DNA of 64,000 bases, taken from Clostridiaceae bacterium (lineage in GTDB: Bacteria > Bacillota > Clostridia > Oscillospirales > Acutalibacteraceae). The stretch lies in NCBI GenBank assembly GCA_016285645.1, contig JAEERC010000035.1, positions 1 through 64,000 of the forward strand, read 5' to 3'. Every line of letters begins with the position of its first letter. Position 1 is the stretch's first letter. Under the pieces are notes generated by a model. The model was not told the DNA's origin and made no database searches. It saw nothing but the letters and a program-made list of their open reading frames with translations. Position numbers and translations under genes: made by a program. Shown here in pieces: positions 17,122 through 23,946 of this stretch.

Positions 17122-19530
17122 TTATTTTCTGAATCCTTTTATCATTTTCATAAATCCGCCGCTTTTGCCGTTGCAAAGGTCAAGAATTCCTTCAACAGTC
17201 TGCTGAGAGAGGAAGCCGCCGGTAAAACTGTTGAACGAGCGCAGGGGAATATCTATTGCGCTCCTTGCGGACATCTCCGGGTTTTCGGTAGTTACCGAAA
17301 CAAGTTTTGCGCCGTATTTCATAATAGCGTAAATCGCTTTGCCGAAACCGCTGACTGCAACCTGCTCAACGCTGTTGTTTATTGTGAGTTCACCTTTTTT
17401 ATAAGGTTCGTTGCCGATTAATTTTTTGCCGTATAACGCTTCAAACTCATTGTCGGGAACAATATCGCATTCGCCGATTTTATAATAGGAAGGCGCCGTG
17501 CCGCTGTAATCGGGAACAACCGCGTCGGGATTGGAGTCCTTCATTCTGACCGCTGTCTTCAGTCTTATATCTCTGCTTGAAGCGCCGATGAGAATTGTAT
17601 ATTCGCCGCCTTCAACATGCCAGCCGCTAATGTTGACATTATAATATGAAAACGCTCTGTTGTCGAGATTGATTTCACATTTTTTCTCTTCACCGGGTTC
17701 AAGCTTGACTTTTGTGAACCCTTTAAGTTCTTTTTCGGCTTTGAATATTTTTGAAGCGGGCGCTTTGACATACAGTTGAGCGATCTCCTCGCCGCAACGG
17801 CTGCCGGTATTTTTGATTTTGAATGTCACGCTTACGCTGCCGTCTTTTTTATGAGCCGCCTTAATATCGGAATATTCAAACTGCGTATAGGAAAGACCGT
17901 GACCGAAGGGGAAGGCGACATCCTTTTTCGCGGAATCGTAATATCTGTAGCCAACAAATATACTTTCACGGTATTCAACGCTTCTCGGACCCATCGGGAA
18001 ATAATTGGAAACAATATTGTCCTCATATTTTAAAGGATATGTCTCCGCGAGCTTGCCGCAGGGATTTTCCTTACCGAAAATAAGATCATAAGCCGCTTCA
18101 CCGGCCGCCTGACCGCCTAGATACATATGAAGAATGGATTTGACCTTGTCTTTGAATTCATATAATTCAACGGGCGAGCCGCCTGAAAGAACAACAGTGA
18201 TATTGTCGTTTATTTCAACAAGTCTTTTGATAAGTTCAATATGCGATTCGGGAAGTTTCATATGAGTACGGTCATAGCCTTCGCTTTCGTACGCGTCGGT
18301 AAGACCGATAAACACTATAATACGAGAGCTGTTTTGTGCCGCTTTGCACGCTTCGTCAATGAGAGTGTAATCAACGCCGGTGCCCTTGATTTTATAGCCG
18401 TCGGCGTATGTGTAATCAATATTATTACCGTCAAGCGTCTGACAGAACGAGACGGTTCTGAAAGGATTTATATGGGCTGAGCCCGCTCCCTGATATCTCA
18501 CATATTTCGCAAGCGCGCCGATAACGGTTATCTTTTCTTTTTCGTCAACAGGCAGGTTGCAGTTTTCATTCTTTAACAAAACAGCGGATTTAACTGCCGC
18601 TTTTTTGGCAACGGCGTGGTTGACCGAAAGATTAATCGCTTTGTTATGACACTCGTGTTCTTTTGCCTCAAAAGCGAATTTAAGCAGCCTGAGAACGCAT
18701 TTGTCGAGATCCTCCTCGCTGAGTTCGCCGTTTTTGACCGCCTCAACAATCTTTTTGTCATTTACCCCGTTGTTGGCGGGCATCTCAAGGTCAAGCCCGG
18801 CTTTGATTCCGAGGACTCTGTCATTGACGGCTCCCCAGTCGCTGACGATTATGTTTTCATAGCCCCATTCATCCCTGAGAATGTCGCCGAGTATGCGCTT
18901 GTTTTCGGACATATACTCACCGTTTACGCGGTTGTAACTGCACATAACGGTTTCGGGATTTTCGGTTTTGACAATGTATTCAAACGCGGAAAGATAAATC
19001 TCTCTGAGCGTACGCTCGTCAATGACGGAATCAATGCTCATTCTGAGATGCTCTTCGTTGTTTGCGCAGAAATGCTTCAAACTTGTTCCGATTGAGGAGG
19101 ACTGAACACCGTTAATAAAGGCGGCGCCCATTCTGCCCGAAAGGAAGGGATCCTCGGAGAAATACTCAAAGTTGCGTCCGCAGAGGGGATTTCTTTTAAT
19201 ATTCACACCGGGTCCGAGAACGGTGGTGACGGAGAGGGCCTTCGCTTCCCCGGCAATCGCGTGACCTATTTCTTTCATAAGCGAAACATCCCAGCTGTTA
19301 GCCGTTGTGGCGGAGGAGGGGAAGCAGGTTGATGTTTCGGAAGTGCCCATAAGATTGAGCCCAGCCGAGCGTTTTTCCTTCCTTAAGCCGTTGGGACCGT
19401 CGCTTACCCATACGCAGGGAATGCCCAGCCGTTCAACGGGCTGAGTCAGCCAGAAGGTGGAACCGGAACACATTGACGCTTTTTCCTCGAGCGTCATCTG
19501 ACTTAAAAGAAAACTGTAATCCACACTCAT
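17122..19530 (-). CDS. Glycoside hydrolase family 3 beta-glucosidase-like enzyme
   Basis: This 802-residue enzyme has the GH3 N-terminal barrel (LTLEEKASMCSG-type start, GPGVNIKRNPLCGRNFEYFS), the nucleophile aspartate in VSDWGAV (D231), the alpha/beta sandwich domain, and a fibronectin-III-like domain (GEEIAQLYV to GGEYTILIGASS). About 120 extra C-terminal residues follow, which I cannot assign. No signal peptide is visible, so it should hydrolyse imported oligosaccharides or glycosides. The frame extends to 19587, but the ATG at 19530 has GGAGG at good spacing and overlaps the upstream stop as ATGA, indicating coupling. With rhaA downstream, rhamnose-containing glycosides are a possible substrate. 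Confidence 0.9.
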   Translation of the reverse strand: MSVDYSFLLSQMTLEEKASMCSGSTFWLTQPVERLGIPCVWVSDGPNGLRKEKRSAGLNLMGTSETSTCFPSSATTANSWDVSLMKEIGHAIAGEAKALSVTTVLGPGVNIKRNPLCGRNFEYFSEDPFLSGRMGAAFINGVQSSSIGTSLKHFCANNEEHLRMSIDSVIDERTLREIYLSAFEYIVKTENPETVMCSYNRVNGEYMSENKRILGDILRDEWGYENIIVSDWGAVNDRVLGIKAGLDLEMPANNGVNDKKIVEAVKNGELSEEDLDKCVLRLLKFAFEAKEHECHNKAINLSVNHAVAKKAAVKSAVLLKNENCNLPVDEKEKITVIGALAKYVRYQGAGSAHINPFRTVSFCQTLDGNNIDYTYADGYKIKGTGVDYTLIDEACKAAQNSSRIIVFIGLTDAYESEGYDRTHMKLPESHIELIKRLVEINDNITVVLSGGSPVELYEFKDKVKSILHMYLGGQAAGEAAYDLIFGKENPCGKLAETYPLKYEDNIVSNYFPMGPRSVEYRESIFVGYRYYDSAKKDVAFPFGHGLSYTQFEYSDIKAAHKKDGSVSVTFKIKNTGSRCGEEIAQLYVKAPASKIFKAEKELKGFTKVKLEPGEEKKCEINLDNRAFSYYNVNISGWHVEGGEYTILIGASSRDIRLKTAVRMKDSNPDAVVPDYSGTAPSYYKIGECDIVPDNEFEALYGKKLIGNEPYKKGELTINNSVEQVAVSGFGKAIYAIMKYGAKLVSVTTENPEMSARSAIDIPLRSFNSFTGGFLSQQTVEGILDLCNGKSGGFMKMIKGFRK

Positions 19531-20783
19531 TGATTTTCCTCCATTGAATTTCTGAAGTTCTTCCATTTTTTCAGAATCAGGGCGCATACAAGGAAGCCGG
19601 ATATGCTGATAACCGCCCAGATAACAAAATTGATTACCCAGTTATTGAATTTTTCCGAAATGGCGGCAATGGCGTAAATGGAAACAGCCGCACCTATATA
19701 GGTAAATGAATTGAGAATTCCCGAAATAGTGGAAACTTTATTGAACTTTGAAAAATAGTTCGGAACCTCGCACACAAGCATAAGATTTATCCCGTGCATA
19801 CAGGCGGTAATAACTGCCATAAGAATAATTGAAAGAAGAACGTTTTTGTTGCTGAAAACAGAGAGAATCACGGCACTTATAAACGAAATCAAATATAAAA
19901 CGGCGGCGCTTGAAACCTCGTTTTTCATTTTTCGCTGAAGCAGTGAAGCCGCTGTTGAACTGAATATGCCGAGCACGGGAAGGGCGACCGTTGAAAGAAT
20001 TGACACAGATGAATCGAGATTATAAGTTTCCGATATTATTGAGGGCATCCAGGTTGTTACGCCGTCACGCAGTGTGCCCTGAAGAATAATACCGATTGCT
20101 ATGGGAATAAGCCCCGACAGGAAAATATATTTTTTATCAAGTTTTTGAGCGGGCTTTGCTTCTTTTTCAGCTGTTTCGATATCGTTTACATTTTTTGTTT
20201 TCTTTTCAAAATAGTTTATGCTGAACATCCACACAAGGCAGATTATAAACGCGCTCGCGCTGCTTATGATAAACGCCGTCTGCCACTGCGAAATCTTTAT
20301 ACACACGGGAACAAGGATATAAACGAAAATGGTTGAAAGCGAGCTTGCGACGGTTACATAGAGAACCGCTTTTTTGTAATTACTGTTGTCGAGCATATCG
20401 CTCATAATTTTTACAAGCGGCGGCCACATCATCGCCTGGGCAAGACCGTTTATGCACCACACCGCAATCATGGCGTAAATGCTGCCGCTTACAACGGGAA
20501 TGGCGAAATTGCAGAACGCCGTAACAATAAGACCCGTCATGATAATATATTTCGCCTTGAATTTATCGCCGAGAACGCCGCTTAAAAGCTGACCCGCGCC
20601 GTAAGTTATAACAGCGCCCGTGCTCGCAAGACTCGCGAGAGTTTTGGGAATATTCAGTGATGTATATATCTCGACAAGGGACGCGTCATAGTTTTTTCTT
20701 GTGAGATAACTGATAAAGTAAACGGCGCTGCACAGAAAAATAAAAGCGAATATCAGTTTTTTATCATTGATTTTTTTACTCAT
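19527..20783 (-). CDS. MFS transporter, organophosphate/hexose-phosphate (OPA-like)
   Basis: This 418-residue protein has about twelve hydrophobic segments split by a charged cytoplasmic loop near residues 190-215. VYFISYLTRKNYDASLVEI and the following GAGQLLSGVLGDK resemble the opening of GlpT/UhpT-type OPA transporters. It may import a sugar phosphate or phosphorylated glycoside; specificity is inferred from family resemblance only. It lies between the mannose-6-phosphate isomerase and the GH3 gene and overlaps the latter by four bases, so it probably supplies substrate to these enzymes. Confidence 0.8.
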   Translation of the reverse strand: MSKKINDKKLIFAFIFLCSAVYFISYLTRKNYDASLVEIYTSLNIPKTLASLASTGAVITYGAGQLLSGVLGDKFKAKYIIMTGLIVTAFCNFAIPVVSGSIYAMIAVWCINGLAQAMMWPPLVKIMSDMLDNSNYKKAVLYVTVASSLSTIFVYILVPVCIKISQWQTAFIISSASAFIICLVWMFSINYFEKKTKNVNDIETAEKEAKPAQKLDKKYIFLSGLIPIAIGIILQGTLRDGVTTWMPSIISETYNLDSSVSILSTVALPVLGIFSSTAASLLQRKMKNEVSSAAVLYLISFISAVILSVFSNKNVLLSIILMAVITACMHGINLMLVCEVPNYFSKFNKVSTISGILNSFTYIGAAVSIYAIAAISEKFNNWVINFVIWAVISISGFLVCALILKKWKNFRNSMEENQ

Positions 20784-20802
20784 TTTTTAACCTGATTTGA
20801 AA

Positions 20803-21870
20803 TTACAGCGGGGGAAGGCACTGCAACAGTTCAAACTTTCCTTCGGGAACAAATTCAATGTTCTTCGCATTCGCGGGAACAAACGCGGAATCGCCTTTTT
20901 TAATTTCTAAATCTCCGATTCTGCCCTTGCCGTCAATACAGACCAAAGCGGACGGAACAAAACCGAAATTGTCTTTGATAAACCGTTTTTTTATAACCGC
21001 TTTACGAAGCGAAAAGCAGGGGGTGTTTTCATAACCGATTAACTGAGTCAGTGAATAATTGTCATTTTCAAATAACAGTTCCGGCTTGAGATTGTAGAGA
21101 CTCAAAACCTCATCATAAGAGTATTTAATGTAATTGAAGCAGTCGAACATCTTATCAAAGCCGAGACCCATATGACAAAGAAAATCGGGCATTTTCTCTC
21201 CGAGGGTGTTGCATTTTTCAAGGCTTATGGTGTAATCGGTCGGCTCCTGAATCTCAATCAGAAAACAGCCGGGACCTATAGCGTGGGGCGTGCCTCCGGC
21301 TATAAGAAACACATCGCCCGGATGAACGGGTATTTTGTGCATAAGCTCTGTCATGGCGGGGATATCCTGTTTGTCGAACAATTCTTTTAGTTGTTCTTTT
21401 GTGACATCCTCTTTGAAGCCGAGCAGAATGTATGGTTCCTCTCCGTCTGTATTCCTGCCGCCGAGAATATACCACGCCTCGGTTTTGCCGTAATCGGAAT
21501 GGAAAAGCTCTTTCGCGGCTTTTTTGTCGGGGTGAACCTGAACAGGAAGCCTCTCTGAGGAATCGAGGAATTTTGTAAGCACTCCGAAATCCGACCCTCG
21601 TTTGTTATAAATCGTTTCTCCGAGAGATAAAAGAGGGTTTTCCTCAATATAATCCCTGAGGTAAATTCCGCCGTCCGTTTTTGTGAGACCTTCGTTTTCG
21701 GGTTTATCCGGTCTGTCGGGATTGTTGGCGCAGACAACGGACGCTATCCAGTCCTCGGGGAAATTGCCGTCGGGGGCTGTTTCGCCTCTGAATTCATCAA
21801 GAAGTTTTCCGCCGAAATACAGGCGCCACACTCTGTTATGTGCAAGTTTTACAGGTTTGGTGTAATCCAT
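20803..21870 (-). CDS. manA: Mannose-6-phosphate isomerase, class I
   Basis: This 355-residue cupin enzyme interconverts mannose-6-phosphate and fructose-6-phosphate. The zinc-site segment LPVQVHPDKKAAKELFHSDYGKTEAWYIL has the expected Gln, His and Glu ligands, and PGDVFLIAGGTPHAIGPGC supplies the further His. Length and layout fit the short Firmicutes PMI. It is first in the operon, with AAGGAGCG before the ATG and a sigma-A-like promoter about 22 bases upstream. Confidence 0.92.
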   Translation of the reverse strand: MDYTKPVKLAHNRVWRLYFGGKLLDEFRGETAPDGNFPEDWIASVVCANNPDRPDKPENEGLTKTDGGIYLRDYIEENPLLSLGETIYNKRGSDFGVLTKFLDSSERLPVQVHPDKKAAKELFHSDYGKTEAWYILGGRNTDGEEPYILLGFKEDVTKEQLKELFDKQDIPAMTELMHKIPVHPGDVFLIAGGTPHAIGPGCFLIEIQEPTDYTISLEKCNTLGEKMPDFLCHMGLGFDKMFDCFNYIKYSYDEVLSLYNLKPELLFENDNYSLTQLIGYENTPCFSLRKAVIKKRFIKDNFGFVPSALVCIDGKGRIGDLEIKKGDSAFVPANAKNIEFVPEGKFELLQCLPPL

Positions 21871-21898
21871 AAAACGCTCCTTATAATTATTACATTAT

Positions 21899-21927
21899 AT
21901 ATTACTATTATTGAACGAAAAAATCAA
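21899..21927 (-). promoter_or_regulatory. Promoter of manA-MFS-GH3-rhaA operon
   Basis: On the minus strand TTGATT (21922-21927) and TAATAT (21899-21904) are 17 bases apart. The start would lie about 22 bases before the manA ATG. Confidence 0.6.
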
Positions 21928-21946
21928 CAATTATGTTAAGATAATC

Positions 21947-21975
21947 TTGCAAACTACAATATGTTGTAGTATTAT
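21947..21975 (+). promoter_or_regulatory. Promoter with operator-like dyad in the spacer
   Basis: TTGCAA (21947-21952), a 17-base spacer and TATTAT (21970-21975) form a promoter whose spacer is almost filled by the dyad CTACAA (21954-21959), TATG, TTGTAG (21964-21969). A repressor bound there would cover both promoter elements. TACA/TGTA half-sites resemble BlaI/CopY-type operators, but the spacing is longer. Confidence 0.6.
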
Positions 21976-22006
21976 TAAAATGATATTTTATGTAAAGGAT
22001 GTCCGG

Positions 22007-22888
22007 ATGCAGTATATCGTAATGGATCTTGAATGGAACAACACCTATTCAAGAAAGAAAAAAGGCTTTTTCAACGAAATAATCGAAATAGGCGCCGTGC
22101 GGCTTGACGAGCAGTTCAACACGGTGGATACATTTTCGCAGGTTATCAAATCGCAGGTGGGCAAAAAACTCAGAAGCAGCGTAAAAAAGCTCACCAATAT
22201 AACAAACGAGGATGTCCGTTCCGGCGAACTTTTCACAAAAACATTTTCCGAATTCCGCAAATGGCTCGGCAAGGAGGAGAACACGTTTTTCACCTGGGGC
22301 GACAGCGATATAAGAGTATTGACCGACAACTTCAAATACCTGAACGGCATCAATCACATACCTTTTATTGACAATTACTGCGACCTTCAGAAGTGCTATC
22401 AGAAAATATCCGGCACAAGCCCCAGTTCGCAGACGGGCTTAAACGCGGCGGCTCAGGAGCTTAAAATAAGCACGGACGATTACAGCCTGCACCGCGCGCC
22501 GGACGACAGTTTTGTAACCGCTCAGATTTTAGCGAAAATCTATAACAAAGCGGTTTTCGATTTATACACGAGCAAATGCGACGAGGAGTTTTATAACAAA
22601 CTTTTCTTCAAGGCGAAGGTCATAAGCAATATAGACAATCCGATTGTTGACAAAACTCTTTTCAAACACAGCTGCGAAAAATGCGGCAAAAAGTGCAAAA
22701 TCAAAGAGGACTGGAAATTCCACAACCAGTATTTCAGGGCGCTTTATTATTGCGATAACTGCGATATTCTCTATAAGGTCGGCGTTAAATTCAAAAAGTA
22801 TTACGACCGCATAGACATCAGAAAGATTTCATCCGTTTACAATCCCGAGGAAGACCGAAAAGAAAACAAAAAGCCGGAGGAGACCTGA
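22007..22888 (+). CDS. DEDDh 3'-5' exonuclease-like protein with C-terminal zinc ribbon
   Basis: This 293-residue protein opens with YIVMDLEWN, the exonuclease I motif with Asp and Glu, and has ITNEDV and a third motif, LHRAPDDSFVTAQIL, with the His and Asp of DEDDh nucleases. Its closest style is the KapD/inhibitor-type exonuclease subfamily. Residues about 218-265 hold CEKCGKKC and CDNCD pairs, a zinc-ribbon-like module that could bind nucleic acid. The frame runs back to 21911, but that would start upstream of the promoter; ATG at 22007 has AAAGGA seven bases upstream. It precedes rfbB by one base and probably forms an operon with it. Confidence 0.8.
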   Translation: MQYIVMDLEWNNTYSRKKKGFFNEIIEIGAVRLDEQFNTVDTFSQVIKSQVGKKLRSSVKKLTNITNEDVRSGELFTKTFSEFRKWLGKEENTFFTWGDSDIRVLTDNFKYLNGINHIPFIDNYCDLQKCYQKISGTSPSSQTGLNAAAQELKISTDDYSLHRAPDDSFVTAQILAKIYNKAVFDLYTSKCDEEFYNKLFFKAKVISNIDNPIVDKTLFKHSCEKCGKKCKIKEDWKFHNQYFRALYYCDNCDILYKVGVKFKKYYDRIDIRKISSVYNPEEDRKENKKPEET

Positions 22889-22889
22889 T

Positions 22890-23909
22890 TTGAAAATACT
22901 TGTAACGGGCGGAGCCGGGTTTATCGGCAGTAATTTCATATATTATATGCTCGAAAACCGCCCCGATTATGATATTGTTTGTCTTGACAAACTCACCTAT
23001 GCCGGCAACCTCAAAACGCTCTCGGAAGCGATTCAAAACCCGAAATTCAAGTTTGTAAAAGGCGATATCGCCGACCGTGAATTTGTCGATAATCTTTTTT
23101 CTCAAGAGATATTTGACAAGGTTGTGAATTTTGCCGCTGAGAGCCATGTTGACCGTTCAATTGAATCGCCCGGGATATTTTTACAGACAAATATAATGGG
23201 CACGGCAAGTCTGCTTGACGCGTGCAGAAAACACTCCGTTTCAAGGTATCATCAGGTTTCAACCGATGAGGTTTACGGCGATTTGCCGCTTGACAGAACG
23301 GATCTTTTCTTTACGGAAGAAACGCCGATTCATACATCGAGCCCTTATTCCGCCTCAAAGGCGTCCGCCGACCTTCTGACTCTCGCCTATTTCAGAACTT
23401 ACAACCTTCCGGTAACAATATCGCGCTGTTCAAACAATTACGGGCCCTATCATTTCCCCGAAAAACTTATACCGCTGATTATTTCAAGGGCGCTCAATAA
23501 CGAGTCCATTCCCGTTTACGGAAACGGACTCAATGTAAGAGACTGGCTTTATGTTGAGGACCACTGCAAAGCTATTGCGATGATTCTCGAAAACGGAAGA
23601 GAGGGCGAGGTTTACAACATAGGCGGTCACAACGAGAAAACGAATATCGATGTTGTTAAAACTGTTCTGAGCATACTCGGCAAGCCCGAGTCGCTGATTA
23701 CTTATGTAAAAGACAGGGCGGGGCACGATTTAAGATACGCCATTGACCCTGCCAAAATCCACAGTGAACTCGGATGGCTTCCCGAAACAACATTTGAGGA
23801 CGGTATTGAAAAAACCATCAAATGGTATCTCGATAACAAAGAATGGTGGCAGGATATCATCAACGGCGAATACCGCAATTACTATGAAAAAATGTACGGC
23901 AACAGATAA
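22890..23909 (+). CDS. rfbB: dTDP-glucose 4,6-dehydratase
   Basis: This 339-residue short-chain dehydrogenase matches RfbB/RmlB: Rossmann motif GGAGFIG (7-13), NFAAESHVDRSI, the STDEVYGDL segment with the Thr-Asp-Glu catalytic residues, and the YSASKAS Tyr-Lys pair. It converts dTDP-glucose to dTDP-4-keto-6-deoxyglucose for dTDP-rhamnose or related sugars. The start is TTG, placed by GGAGGA about ten bases upstream. The other rml genes are absent here, so it supplies a pathway encoded elsewhere. A bidirectional terminator follows. Confidence 0.93.
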   Translation: MKILVTGGAGFIGSNFIYYMLENRPDYDIVCLDKLTYAGNLKTLSEAIQNPKFKFVKGDIADREFVDNLFSQEIFDKVVNFAAESHVDRSIESPGIFLQTNIMGTASLLDACRKHSVSRYHQVSTDEVYGDLPLDRTDLFFTEETPIHTSSPYSASKASADLLTLAYFRTYNLPVTISRCSNNYGPYHFPEKLIPLIISRALNNESIPVYGNGLNVRDWLYVEDHCKAIAMILENGREGEVYNIGGHNEKTNIDVVKTVLSILGKPESLITYVKDRAGHDLRYAIDPAKIHSELGWLPETTFEDGIEKTIKWYLDNKEWWQDIINGEYRNYYEKMYGNR

Positions 23910-23914
23910 GAAAA

Positions 23915-23938
23915 GGCTGTATCCTTCGGGATACAGCC
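23915..23938. terminator. Bidirectional terminator between rfbB and lacZ
   Basis: GGCTGTATCC (23915-23924) and GGATACAGCC (23929-23938) form a ten-base-pair stem with a TTCG tetraloop. ATATTTTATT follows on the plus strand and TTTTCTT on the minus strand, so it should serve both convergent transcripts. Confidence 0.9.
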
Positions 23939-23946
23939 ATATTTTA

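Noticed and set aside
16783..17421. 212-residue plus-strand open frame
   Set aside because: It is antisense to rhaA and the GH3 gene, both of which are certain.
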